A DNA stretch of 38,330 nt from Oceanobacillus massiliensis str. N'diop. Lineage in GTDB: Bacteria; Bacillota; Bacilli; Bacillales; Amphibacillaceae. This document shows, piece by piece, positions 16,742-24,834 of the stretch. The position numbers and the translations under genes were made by a program. The first letter of the stretch is position 1; each line of letters begins with the position of its first letter. The notes beneath the pieces were generated by a model, which ran no database searches, was not told where the DNA came from, and was given only the letters and a program-made list of their open reading frames with translations. Where the stretch lies: positions 805,393 to 843,722 of the forward strand of contig NZ_HE610976.1 in assembly GCF_000285495.1 (NCBI RefSeq), given 5' to 3'.

Positions 16742-17900
16742 CTTTATAGATCTCAATTGAATCTTGTCTGGAAAGACGTTTATAAACACCAAATTCTGGC
16801 CTTGCAATCACTGTTTTATCTGCCATTGTCTCTACCGAACTTTCATGAATATCATAATCAGATAGCGTTGCCGGCGCTCCGATGCTGCTCCAGAAATCAC
16901 GGAGTCTGTCGATTCCCTCAAGTGCTGCTTCTTTGTCCGATTTCCCTGTCGTGTCAACTCCAAACACTCTGACTGCAAATTGTTTGAAGCGAGGTGCGTT
17001 CTCTTCATCCAGTACATGCCTCATCCAATTTGGGAACAGGATAGCCAATCCGCCGCCGTGCGGAATATCATGAACAGCTGAAACGGCATGCTCCAGATTA
17101 TGGGTTGCCCAGTCTCCCTGATACCCCATATTTACCATGCCATTTAATGCCAACGTTCCATTTAGCATAATGGTCGCACGATGCTCATAGTTTTCCGGGT
17201 CTGCAAGCAGTTTAGGAGCCGTTTCTATAACAGTTAACAAAATACCTTCACAGAAACGATCCTGAACATGTGTCTCAGTCGTTCTATGGAAATAATGCTC
17301 CAGTACATGTGACATCATATCAACGATTCCATATACTGTCTGGTCACGGGGTACGGAATAGGTATGCTGCGGATCCAAGATAGAGAATTTAGGGAAAGTG
17401 TATGGCGTTCCCCAGCCGTGCTTTTCATTTGTTTCCCAGTTGGTGATTACCGACCCTGCATTCATTTCAGAGCCAGTGGCTGCTAATGTAAGAACGGTAC
17501 CAAATGGCAATGCACTTGCTGCAGATGCCTTTTTCGTTACAATATCCCACATATCGATATCTGTTGTCGCTCCAACAGCAATCGCCTTCGTACAGTCGAT
17601 GGTGCTTCCGCCGCCAACTGCCAGAAGAAACTCAATCGCTTCATTCTTGCATATCTCCACACCTTTACGAACTGTCGAGATTCGCGGATTTGGTTCCACT
17701 CCAGAAAGTTCGAATACTTCTGCGCCGATTTTAGCCAATTCCTTTAATACATTATCATATAAGCCGTTACGTTTTATGCTTCCACCGCCATACACGATAA
17801 GCACACGATTGCCATACGGTTTTATTTCTTCAGAGAGCTTTTCCAGCTGACCTTTTCCAAAGATTAATTTTGTCGGATTCTGATACGTAAAATTATCCAT
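16731..17900 (-). CDS. yugJ: Iron-containing alcohol dehydrogenase, YugJ type (NADH-dependent butanol dehydrogenase)
   Basis: A 389-residue group III dehydrogenase. The nucleotide-binding GGGS motif is at 96-99. Metal ligands visible are Asp194, His198 ([12 protein letters not shown]), His267 (DWATHNLEH) and His281 ([19 protein letters not shown]). It would interconvert aldehydes and primary alcohols with NAD(P)H in the cytosol; the natural substrate is unknown. Sequence and length are close to B. subtilis YugJ/YugK as I recall them. It starts 15 nt after the ridA stop with a GGGGG ribosome site and is the last gene of the MATE-to-yugJ run. Confidence 0.93.
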   Translation of the reverse strand: MDNFTYQNPTKLIFGKGQLEKLSEEIKPYGNRVLIVYGGGSIKRNGLYDNVLKELAKIGAEVFELSGVEPNPRISTVRKGVEICKNEAIEFLLAVGGGSTIDCTKAIAVGATTDIDMWDIVTKKASAASALPFGTVLTLAATGSEMNAGSVITNWETNEKHGWGTPYTFPKFSILDPQHTYSVPRDQTVYGIVDMMSHVLEHYFHRTTETHVQDRFCEGILLTVIETAPKLLADPENYEHRATIMLNGTLALNGMVNMGYQGDWATHNLEHAVSAVHDIPHGGGLAILFPNWMRHVLDEENAPRFKQFAVRVFGVDTTGKSDKEAALEGIDRLRDFWSSIGAPATLSDYDIHESSVETMADKTVIARPEFGVYKRLSRQDSIEIYKASL

Positions 17901-17915
17901 ATTGGTTACCCCCTA

Positions 17916-18293
17916 TTATTTGGTATATGCGATGACATCCATCTCGATTAGGACATCCTTTGGCAGACGGCTTACCTCGACCGTAGCTCTTGCCGGGTAA
18001 GGTTCTGTCAGAAAACTTCCATAGATTTCATTGACTTCTGCAAAAGCTTCCATAGAAGAAAGGTAGATCGTGAACTTCACTACTTGAGAGAAATCCGTTC
18101 CTGCCTCATTTAAAATTGCTTTTAGATTTTCCAGCACCTGTTTGGTTTGACTCGCAATCCCATCGACAACTTCTCCTGATTGGGGATCAATTGGAATCTG
18201 TCCGGAAACGTAAGTGAAATCTCCCGCTTGAACCGCCTGTGAATATGGTCCAATTGCTGCTGGCGCCTTTTCAGTGTGCACTGTTTTCAACAT
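17916..18293 (-). CDS. ridA: RidA family enamine/imine deaminase
   Basis: A 125-residue protein of standard RidA (YjgF/YER057c/UK114) length. It hydrolyses reactive 2-aminoacrylate-type enamines produced by PLP enzymes. Typical motifs are APAAIGPYSQAVQAGDFTYVSGQIPID and the late YPARATVEVSRLPKDVLIEMDVIA, which includes the conserved arginine that binds the substrate carboxylate. The start is ATG 18293 because GGGAGGA lies 7 nt upstream; an earlier in-frame ATG at 18314 precedes this ribosome site and is rejected. It lies 15 nt before yugJ and is probably co-transcribed with it. Confidence 0.92.
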   Translation of the reverse strand: MLKTVHTEKAPAAIGPYSQAVQAGDFTYVSGQIPIDPQSGEVVDGIASQTKQVLENLKAILNEAGTDFSQVVKFTIYLSSMEAFAEVNEIYGSFLTEPYPARATVEVSRLPKDVLIEMDVIAYTK

Positions 18294-18360
18294 CGATATT
18301 CCTCCCATTGCCATTTTTTCAGAAGGGATGAACCCACTTGGTTTTATTTTATCAGTTTCC

Positions 18361-18984
18361 CTATTCCAATGCTAATACGTCCTTATACTGCATAACCGAA
18401 CGTACATAATAGATATCTCCATAGCAGGCATCATACTGCTTGGCTTCCTCCCTTAGGCAGGAATAGATCGATTGGTCGGGAGCGCTTCGATACATCTCCT
18501 GCGAAAAGTCAATCGCTGCCTCTACGGAATAGGTACCCGTTTGCTTCTTTACATAACCAATAAATCCCCGGCCAAAGTTATACGACTGTATCGCAAGCTC
18601 CAGGTCACCATCAGCATCCTGCAATGCTTCTGAAAAATAATAAACTCCCTGTTTAATAGATAACGTGGGATCATCGATGCATCCCACCTGTCCGCAATAG
18701 CTTTCTGATGATTGCATAGGATCTGTTCCCCTTCCCCCTGATTCCTGCATCATCATTGCAAGCAGAACATCTGCATAGTCAGCCACGTCATATTCCTCAG
18801 CATATTTCTTAACCAGCGGCTCATAATTTCGGACCTCATCACTAATCGCAGTGAATGGAGTCTCTGGATGTTCATCCGCTTTCTCATGCGTAAGAAATGA
18901 TAATATCAGGAAGGATCCTATTAATAATAGTGCTATCCATAAGACCTGCTTTATCACCTGTTTTACTTTTCGTTTTAATTTCAT
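18361..18984 (-). CDS. Membrane-anchored lysozyme-like (CwlT N-terminal type) muramidase
   Basis: A 207-residue protein with an uncleaved membrane anchor (about 13-31) and an extracellular lysozyme-like domain (about 50-205). The catalytic glutamate is probably Glu81 in LLAMMMQESGGRGTDPMQSSES. The later SIKQGV and LAIQSYNFGRGFIGYV blocks are characteristic of the family that also forms the N-terminal half of CwlT in Tn916/ICEBs1 elements. It would cut the glycan strand of peptidoglycan. The start is ATG 18984, preceded by AAAGGAAAAA; a longer frame reaches back into the MATE gene and is not needed. It follows the MATE stop by 61 nt. Several cysteines suggest disulfides. No conjugation genes are nearby, so a housekeeping wall role is more likely. 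Confidence 0.88.
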   Translation of the reverse strand: MKLKRKVKQVIKQVLWIALLLIGSFLILSFLTHEKADEHPETPFTAISDEVRNYEPLVKKYAEEYDVADYADVLLAMMMQESGGRGTDPMQSSESYCGQVGCIDDPTLSIKQGVYYFSEALQDADGDLELAIQSYNFGRGFIGYVKKQTGTYSVEAAIDFSQEMYRSAPDQSIYSCLREEAKQYDACYGDIYYVRSVMQYKDVLALE

Positions 18985-19045
18985 GTGGATTTTTCCTTTT
19001 TGATTCATACTAGTTTCATAGATTAGCAATGGCGGGTTCCACCAA

Positions 19046-20383
19046 TTATCTTCTGAATAATTCCTTCTCCCGCCACTTGCCGAATCGATAATAAAGGATT
19101 GCAAACAAACTGCTGATCATAAAACTCAGCCCCATTCCAATCGCAATTCCGATTTCGCCAAACTTCATTGCAAACAGTGCTGTAAACGGATAACGCAAAA
19201 CCCAGAAAGAGATGATATTCAAGACAAGCACCTGGTACATCGCTCCTGCCGCCCGTACGATTCCATTCAAGATAAAATTAATTCCCAAAAACGGATAACA
19301 CAAAGCTATAATCTGCAGATACTTCGTCCCAAATTCAACTGCTTCTTCTTCACGGATAAACAACTCCACACCATATTCTGCAAAAAAGGCAACGATTATT
19401 CCTATTAGGAGCATAACAGAAAAATTATATAGAATACCATATTTTGATATATCCGATACTCTTTTCCAGTTTTTCACACCTATATTTTGTCCGGCCATGC
19501 TGCTGACCGCCGTACTTAATGCATGTGCAGGCAGCATCAAGAGACTATCAAGCCGCTGGGCAGAACTAAAGCCCGCAACAACGCCGCTACCAAAGACAGT
19601 GACCACACTCATTATGGCGGCAGATCCGCCAGATATGACAGACATCTGGAGACCGGATGGGATACCTAGGTTCAAGATCAGCTTAATCTCCTCACGTGAC
19701 GGAAGACTTGGAATGCTAAATGGGGCGAGCTTTTTATGCAGCACATGGAATAGACCATATATAAAAGCGATTCCCTGAGATAGGACCGTAGCATATGCAG
19801 CACCTTCCACACCCCAATTGAAAGTCCTGATTAAAAGCGGATCAAGAATAATATTAAGTATAACAGCAATGGTCACAAAACGAAGCGGCGTTTTGCTATC
19901 CCCCAATGAACGCATTACTGTACTGATAAAATTATAGCCGAAAAGAAACAATATCCCGAGAAAGTTAATTTGGAGATAGACATTTGCCTCTTCCAGCATT
20001 ACATCAGGTGTTCCCAGGAGCTTCAAAAACTGCTCTGAGAATTGATATCCCACTACACCGAGTACAACAGCGATGACGGTTAGTATCACCACGAATGCAT
20101 TCAGATAACTTTTAAGTCCTGAATGGTTGTCTTTACCCTTTTGCTGGGACAATATCGTTAATGCTGCATTATTTAAACCAATGATGAAAGAAAGGATTAT
20201 AAAAATAATCGTACTGGCTACCCCGATTGCCCCAAGTGCATTGGCACCAAGTAAATTACCGACCCATAGGCTATCAATAAATTGATACGAGGTCTGCAGC
20301 AGATTGGTAAGTATAATGGGACCGGAGAATACGAACAATTGCTTTACGATATTTCCTTCGGTGAAATCGTGTTGCTTTTCCAT
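19046..20383 (-). CDS. MATE family efflux transporter
   Basis: A 445-residue transporter with twelve predicted helices in two six-helix halves. The N-terminal GPIILTNLLQTSYQFIDSLWVGNLLG and the MAGQNIGVKNWKR block are typical MATE signatures. It uses Na+ or H+ gradients to export cationic or planar compounds; the substrate is unknown. It resembles B. subtilis YpnP most closely by memory. The ribosome site AAGAAGG precedes ATG 20383. It is first in a minus-strand run with the lysozyme-like gene, ridA and yugJ. A stem-loop with a T tail sits 45-76 nt upstream of its start and could attenuate transcription. Confidence 0.92.
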   Translation of the reverse strand: MEKQHDFTEGNIVKQLFVFSGPIILTNLLQTSYQFIDSLWVGNLLGANALGAIGVASTIIFIILSFIIGLNNAALTILSQQKGKDNHSGLKSYLNAFVVILTVIAVVLGVVGYQFSEQFLKLLGTPDVMLEEANVYLQINFLGILFLFGYNFISTVMRSLGDSKTPLRFVTIAVILNIILDPLLIRTFNWGVEGAAYATVLSQGIAFIYGLFHVLHKKLAPFSIPSLPSREEIKLILNLGIPSGLQMSVISGGSAAIMSVVTVFGSGVVAGFSSAQRLDSLLMLPAHALSTAVSSMAGQNIGVKNWKRVSDISKYGILYNFSVMLLIGIIVAFFAEYGVELFIREEEAVEFGTKYLQIIALCYPFLGINFILNGIVRAAGAMYQVLVLNIISFWVLRYPFTALFAMKFGEIGIAIGMGLSFMISSLFAILYYRFGKWREKELFRR

Positions 20384-20427
20384 TACTATCAGCCTTCTTT
20401 ATCTTCATTTCACATAAACATTTTCAC

Positions 20428-20459
20428 ATAAAAAGGTGACCAGGGGCAACCTGATCACC
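20428..20459 (-). terminator. Terminator-like stem-loop in the leader of the MATE gene
   Basis: GGTGACCAGG (20435-20444) pairs with CCTGATCACC (20450-20459) with one mismatch and a 5-nt loop. On the minus strand it is followed by TTTTTATG. It is either the end of an upstream transcript or a leader attenuator. Confidence 0.6.
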
Positions 20460-20562
20460 AACATTATCTTTTCCTTTGGCTTTTTTTCGTAAGTATTGTT
20501 GTTATTTCTAATTTTGTATTTGATGGAAATTGTGACGTAACAAGAAATGATTGGTGCTATAT

Positions 20563-20718
20563 CCCCGCTCCGGAAATACACTGCGCTTTCCGCGGGCTCG
20601 CGCTAAGCCTCCTCGCTCGCAAAGTTCGCTCACTGCGGGGTCTTAGCGTCTTCGCTTTCCCGCTGGAGTCTCCATGTATTTCCTCCGCTATGATTTTTGG
20701 GTTTTCTGAATCAAATTA
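20563..20718. repeat. Full-length palindromic repeat, family 1
   Basis: Terminal inverted repeats GGAAATACA (20572-20580) and TGTATTTCC (20675-20683) bound a 112-bp GC-rich core that can fold on itself, for example GCGCTAAG with CTTAGCG. It is flanked by CCGCTCC and GGAGCGG-type sequence. It is the reverse complement of the left-edge copies and serves as their reference. No frame inside it has a ribosome site. Confidence 0.8.
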
Positions 20719-20743
20719 CTGATAATTATTATGCTGATGGATT

Positions 20744-20866
20744 GGAGCGCAGGGCAGTCGACTCCAACGGGAAAAGCAACAGCTGAAGATCCCGCAGGAA
20801 GTGGGTTTCTTCCGAGGAAGCTGAAGCGTTGCCCGCGGAAAGCGACTGCCCGGAGCGGAGATCGGC
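20744..20866. repeat. Palindromic repeat, family 2 (GGGCAGTCG type)
   Basis: GGGCAGTCG on the left (20752-20760) is inverted as CGACTGCCC on the right. The interior has AAGCAACAGCTGAAGATCCCGC and its near complement. It is the reverse complement of the repeat at 38147-38260 and lies immediately beside the family 1 copy, filling the 552-nt gap between the MATE and TRAP genes. It may also act as the 3' end of the TRAP operon. Confidence 0.75.
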
Positions 20867-20936
20867 AGTTACTGGTATGTCGCAGTTTATATGTTTTATG
20901 TGAAAACAACAATTTTTGAGAAATAACCTTTCCTTT

Positions 20937-22940
20937 TTATCCTTCTCCGCTTGTTTTCGGCAGAGAATCCTGTTTATCCTCCCGTTTGATGAGCTGATAA
21001 ACAAGCAGGACAATAAATATAATGAGTCCAATGATATCTGTATGTCCTTCTGGGTAAAGCAGCAGCAAACCAGTTGCCAGTGTGATAATTCTTTCAAGCC
21101 AGTTAAGCTTTTTATACCAGAATCCTATCATACAGGCACCGATTGCCAGCATTCCTACAAGAGCAGTTATAAGCGCCCAGGCAATATCCAGGAAGGTTCC
21201 TTCTATCATTAGCAGTGTTGGATTCAACACAAACATATACGGAATAATAAACGCAGCGATAGCTAACTTCGAGGCATTAAAGCCTGTTCTAATCGGTTCT
21301 CCACCTGATATTCCTGTAGCCGCAAATGCTGCTAACGCAACAGGCGGTGTTATATCTGCAACGATACCAAAATAGAAAACAAACATGTGTGCAGCAAGTA
21401 CTGGAATGGCTACCTCCAGCTGATCATTTAGCGCCAGAATGGCAGGTAGTGCAATCGTTGACGTAATAATATAGTTAGCTGTTGTCGGTGAACCCATTCC
21501 TAAAATAATCGAAGCAATCATCGTAAAGAATAATGTGAGCAATAATTGCGTTTCCGGTGAGTTGGCCAGATTTCCCGCAATGCTTACAAGCCCATTGCCC
21601 ATTTTCAGCCCTAGGCCGGTTTTCGTTACAACCCCGACTATAATACCCGCACAAGCTGTTGCAGCGGCTACTCCCAAGGCCGTCTTGGCACCTGATTGCA
21701 ATGCCACGATAAACTTGCCAGGTGTAATCCGTGTATCCTTTCTGAACAGGCTGACAATGACCGTAGCCAAGATCCCATAAAGGGCTGCCCGCTCAACACT
21801 TACCCCGACAAACAGGAAGTATACAATCGCCAGAATCGGCAAAAGCAAATGTATCTTTTTGAGTACAGATTTCTTGCTTGGTATATCCTCATCGGGCAAT
21901 CCCAAAAGCCCTATCCTTTTCGCTTCAAGGTGGGTCATAATCCAGATTCCAGCAAAATATAAAATAGCTGGAATTGTTGCAGCCTTAGCTATATTCCAAT
22001 AGCTTTCCCCAGCAAATTCAATCATGAGAAATGCTGCCGCACCCATTATCGGAGGCATGATTTGTCCACCAGTTGATGCAGCTGCTTCAACGGCACCGGC
22101 AAAGTTACGATGATAGCCCAGTTTTTTCATCATGGGAATTGTATACGAACCAGTTGTTACCGTGTTTGCCACGGAACTGCCGGATATCGTACCATTCAAT
22201 GCACTGGAAAAGATTGCAACCTTTGCAGGTCCGCCTGTCTGCTTACCGGCAATGGAAATAGCCAAATCATTGAAGTATTGTCCTACACCTGTTTGGACCA
22301 AAAAGGCTCCAAATAACAGAAATAAAAAGATATAGGTGGATGAAACTTGTAATGGAGTTCCGAGAATACCTTCTGTTGTAAAGAACATGGAGTCAATCAG
22401 TTGATCGAGACTGAGGCCCCGATGCGCCAGCATGCCCGGCATACTCGGCCCAAACAAAGCATATACAAGGAAGAGAATCGCGATAATCGTAATAGGCAGA
22501 CCCACTGCACGCCTGGCAGCTTCCAAAACCAGCAATATCGCCAAACCGCCAATAATCACTTGAGCGAGATCGATACCACCAATTTGCTGTACGAGTGTGT
22601 CATAGAATACCGGCCAGTAGCCGCAGACGATGATGGATAATAATACGAGTATGAAGTCATACCAAGGTATTGATGATTTCTTTGTTTTCCTTCTTGCGGG
22701 AAATAGAAGAAATATCAAAGAGAGCGCAAAGCCCAAGTGAACCGTTCTTTGTACATATGCTGTATACTGCCCGAAGATTCCTGTATAGATCTGGAACAGA
22801 GAAAATGCAATTAAGCCAAAGAAGATGACTTTACCAATAATACCGCCAACATCACGGGTGTTCGATTCTGTATCATATTTCTCTAGCAGTTGCTGTTGTT
22901 CTTCGGCTGTTAATTCATGTTGTTCCTTATTTTCACTCAT
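20937..22940 (-). CDS. TRAP transporter fused membrane subunit (4TM/12TM, TAXI type)
   Basis: A 667-residue membrane protein combining the small (DctQ-like) and large (DctM-like) TRAP subunits, the form that pairs with TAXI receptors. The N-terminus is cytosolic and Gln-rich (LTAEEQQQLLEKYD), followed by the first helices. The DctM-like core contains ALNGTISGSSVANTVTTGSYTIPMMKK, EAAASTGGQIMPPIMGAAAF and GMGSPTTANYI, with a second Pro-rich re-entrant segment DITPPVALAAFAATGISGG. It imports an organic anion, commonly a carboxylate or amino acid, using Na+. It overlaps the DUF1850 gene by 8 nt, so the three genes form one coupled operon. Confidence 0.94.
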   Translation of the reverse strand: MSENKEQHELTAEEQQQLLEKYDTESNTRDVGGIIGKVIFFGLIAFSLFQIYTGIFGQYTAYVQRTVHLGFALSLIFLLFPARRKTKKSSIPWYDFILVLLSIIVCGYWPVFYDTLVQQIGGIDLAQVIIGGLAILLVLEAARRAVGLPITIIAILFLVYALFGPSMPGMLAHRGLSLDQLIDSMFFTTEGILGTPLQVSSTYIFLFLLFGAFLVQTGVGQYFNDLAISIAGKQTGGPAKVAIFSSALNGTISGSSVANTVTTGSYTIPMMKKLGYHRNFAGAVEAAASTGGQIMPPIMGAAAFLMIEFAGESYWNIAKAATIPAILYFAGIWIMTHLEAKRIGLLGLPDEDIPSKKSVLKKIHLLLPILAIVYFLFVGVSVERAALYGILATVIVSLFRKDTRITPGKFIVALQSGAKTALGVAAATACAGIIVGVVTKTGLGLKMGNGLVSIAGNLANSPETQLLLTLFFTMIASIILGMGSPTTANYIITSTIALPAILALNDQLEVAIPVLAAHMFVFYFGIVADITPPVALAAFAATGISGGEPIRTGFNASKLAIAAFIIPYMFVLNPTLLMIEGTFLDIAWALITALVGMLAIGACMIGFWYKKLNWLERIITLATGLLLLYPEGHTDIIGLIIFIVLLVYQLIKREDKQDSLPKTSGEG

Positions 22941-23484
22941 GAATTTTCACTCCTTTCAGATATTCCCATAGCGTTAGCTTTTCTACTTTCATTGTAAACC
23001 AGGCACCAGGTTCAAAATACTCGTTGAACCTTACCATTTGCTCTTCTGCGGAGGTTGTTTTATTGGATGTGGAGTGTTTCCAAACTAGACGGTTTTCTGA
23101 AACTGTTTTCCCGTTTCTAACTTTTAAAGAGGGAAAATAATTGTCCAAATCTTTTATATGGTACTTTCCATCTTCATATGTGAATGTTTCTCCTTCCAGT
23201 GCGTTTGAGGGCATACCAATGCCGAATTCTTCATACACAATCTCATATTGCTTGATATCATGATTATCCATGATCTGATATTTTTCAACGACATCTGTTA
23301 AGTGAATGGAGTGTGTAAAAATAATTTGGAAGGTATCTCCTGGTGAAATTGGCAAAAATGCTTCGATGTGATCGGTACTCTTTTCATAAAATACCAATGC
23401 AGTTCGGAAAGGAATGAGTAAGGTAAAACCTATTAAACTAAGTAACATAATTACGGTTGCAGCAATTCCTATTCTATGTTTCAT
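22933..23484 (-). CDS. DUF1850 protein of the TAXI-TRAP operon
   Basis: A 183-residue protein with an N-terminal membrane helix (about 5-27). The extracytoplasmic domain begins LVFYEKSTDHIEAFLPISPGDTFQIIFTHSIHLTDVVEKY. The FTHSIHLTDVVE motif is the hallmark of DUF1850. Members sit beside TAXI-TRAP genes, so a role as an accessory subunit is likely, but the function is unknown. The start is ATG 23484, preceded by GGGTGA; an earlier ATG at 23499 has no ribosome site. It overlaps the TRAP gene by 8 nt and follows the receptor gene by 97 nt. Confidence 0.87.
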   Translation of the reverse strand: MKHRIGIAATVIMLLSLIGFTLLIPFRTALVFYEKSTDHIEAFLPISPGDTFQIIFTHSIHLTDVVEKYQIMDNHDIKQYEIVYEEFGIGMPSNALEGETFTYEDGKYHIKDLDNYFPSLKVRNGKTVSENRLVWKHSTSNKTTSAEEQMVRFNEYFEPGAWFTMKVEKLTLWEYLKGVKIHE

Positions 23485-23527
23485 ATATTCACCCAACAAT
23501 AAAACTTCATTATTTTAAATCTAAAAA

Positions 23528-23578
23528 AATAGCCGAAAGCCAAGAATGGACAGACGGCCATTTTCTCATTTTTGCATT
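23528..23578 (-). terminator. Possible weak stem-loop between receptor and DUF1850 genes
   Basis: On the minus strand TGGCCG pairs with CGGCTA (one G-U) and is followed by a run of seven T. It may reduce read-through from the receptor gene into the membrane genes, as is common for binding-protein operons. Confidence 0.4.
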
Positions 23579-23581
23579 GAT

Positions 23582-24574
23582 TTATTCTGCACTAACTCCT
23601 TGTTCATCGAAGTATTTCTGTGCACCAGGATGTATCTCAATACCAATTCCATCTAAAGCTGAATCCACTGTAATGAATTCTGCTTTTGCATGGGCCATGT
23701 CTCCAGCATTTTCATAAACTGCCTTCGTGATTTCATATACCGTATCTTCAGGTACTGTATCTGCGACCGCAAGCATGGCAAGTACTGCCACAGTAGTGAC
23801 ATCTTCTTCAAGACCGTAAGTTCCAGCAGTAACAGTATCTTCAGCATAATATGGATATTGTTCGACCATTTCAGCGATTTTATCTTCTGCTATTGGCACA
23901 ATAGCTACATCTACAGTAGCAGCTAATCCTTCTACCGCTCCTGTTGGCGTTCCTGAAGTAATGAATGCTGCATCAATATTACCATCCTGAATTCCGCCAG
24001 TAGATTCACCAAAGTCGAGGTTTTGAGCTTCAATATCGTCCATTGTCATTCCATGAACTTCCAGAATCTGCTCAGCGTTAACATAAGTTCCTGAACCAGG
24101 AGCCCCTACAGATACTGTTTTGCCAGCTAAATCCTCAACAGATTCAATACCAGAATCTGCGGATGTAACGATTTGAATGGTCTCCGGGTAGAGAGATCCA
24201 ATTGCTTGGACATTATCCACCGGGTTACCTTCAAAGGCGTTTGTTCCTTCAATTGCATTTGCGACCACGTCGGTTTGAACAAATGCAAGGTCAGCTTCAC
24301 CTTCGTGTAAGGCAAATACATTATCGGCAGATGCATTTGATGAAACTGCGTCCGTCTGGATACCTGTTGCTTCTGTGATATGTTGAGCCATTTCACCGCC
24401 CAATGGGTAATAGGTACCGCTCGTACCGCCTGTCAGCATTTGAAGGAATTTAGGTGCGTCTTCTCCACCCTCAGAGGAACCCCCCTCACTATCTTCATTA
24501 CCGCCACAGGCAGCTAAAAATAAAACCATTGCCAAAAATAAAACGGATTGAAACAACAATTTTTTCTTTTTCAA
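23582..24574 (-). CDS. TAXI family TRAP solute-binding lipoprotein
   Basis: A 330-residue lipoprotein. The signal peptide ends in lipobox LAAC with Cys23 lipidated. A Gly/Ser/Glu tether follows, then the TAXI fold beginning FLQMLTGGTSGTYYPLGGEMAQ, the family signature. AIGSLYPETIQIV and GKTVSVGAPGSGTY are further conserved blocks. It binds the substrate outside and hands it to the TRAP membrane protein. The start is TTG 24574, since AAGGGGGAG lies 6-7 nt upstream; an ATG at 24610 precedes the ribosome site. It is first in the operon, with a TTGACA promoter at 24609-24638. Confidence 0.93.
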   Translation of the reverse strand: MKKKKLLFQSVLFLAMVLFLAACGGNEDSEGGSSEGGEDAPKFLQMLTGGTSGTYYPLGGEMAQHITEATGIQTDAVSSNASADNVFALHEGEADLAFVQTDVVANAIEGTNAFEGNPVDNVQAIGSLYPETIQIVTSADSGIESVEDLAGKTVSVGAPGSGTYVNAEQILEVHGMTMDDIEAQNLDFGESTGGIQDGNIDAAFITSGTPTGAVEGLAATVDVAIVPIAEDKIAEMVEQYPYYAEDTVTAGTYGLEEDVTTVAVLAMLAVADTVPEDTVYEITKAVYENAGDMAHAKAEFITVDSALDGIGIEIHPGAQKYFDEQGVSAE

Positions 24575-24608
24575 GCAAACTCCCCCTTGTCTATCATATT
24601 GTAAAATC

Positions 24609-24638
24609 ATCTTACAATGGATTTTAAGTTATTGTCAA
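24609..24638 (-). promoter_or_regulatory. Promoter of the TAXI-TRAP operon
   Basis: Minus strand TTGACA (24633-24638), an 18-nt spacer and TAAGAT (24609-24614). The leader would be about 27 nt. A direct repeat TTGTCAA-ATAA-TTGCCAA overlaps the -35 box and could be an operator. Confidence 0.65.
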
Positions 24639-24753
24639 ATAATTGCCAAGATAAGGAAGACAAAACACGGTCTCTCCATGGCTTTATTGCCACCCAAATG
24701 AAATCCCTTTCACAATCGTTGTTTCACTTTAAGTTAATACTATTCATGCTTTC

Positions 24754-24782
24754 TTGACAATATTAAGAAAATTCAATATGAT
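24754..24782 (+). promoter_or_regulatory. Promoter of the hydrolase-regulator genes
   Basis: TTGACA (24754-24759), a 17-nt spacer and TATGAT (24777-24782): a near-consensus sigma-A promoter facing away from the TAXI-TRAP promoter, about 115 nt from it. Confidence 0.75.
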
Positions 24783-24834
24783 AAGGCTGATAATAATAAA
24801 AAGTTATGTTTATTCGCCGTAAAGGGGGAAGGAT

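Noticed and set aside
20400-20520. Riboswitch before the MATE gene
   Set aside because: The leader is short and no known aptamer core was recognised; only a stem-loop is reported.
20688-21212. Several frames of 62-122 codons over the palindromic repeats and the TRAP gene end
   Set aside because: They arise from repeat composition or from the antisense of the TRAP gene.
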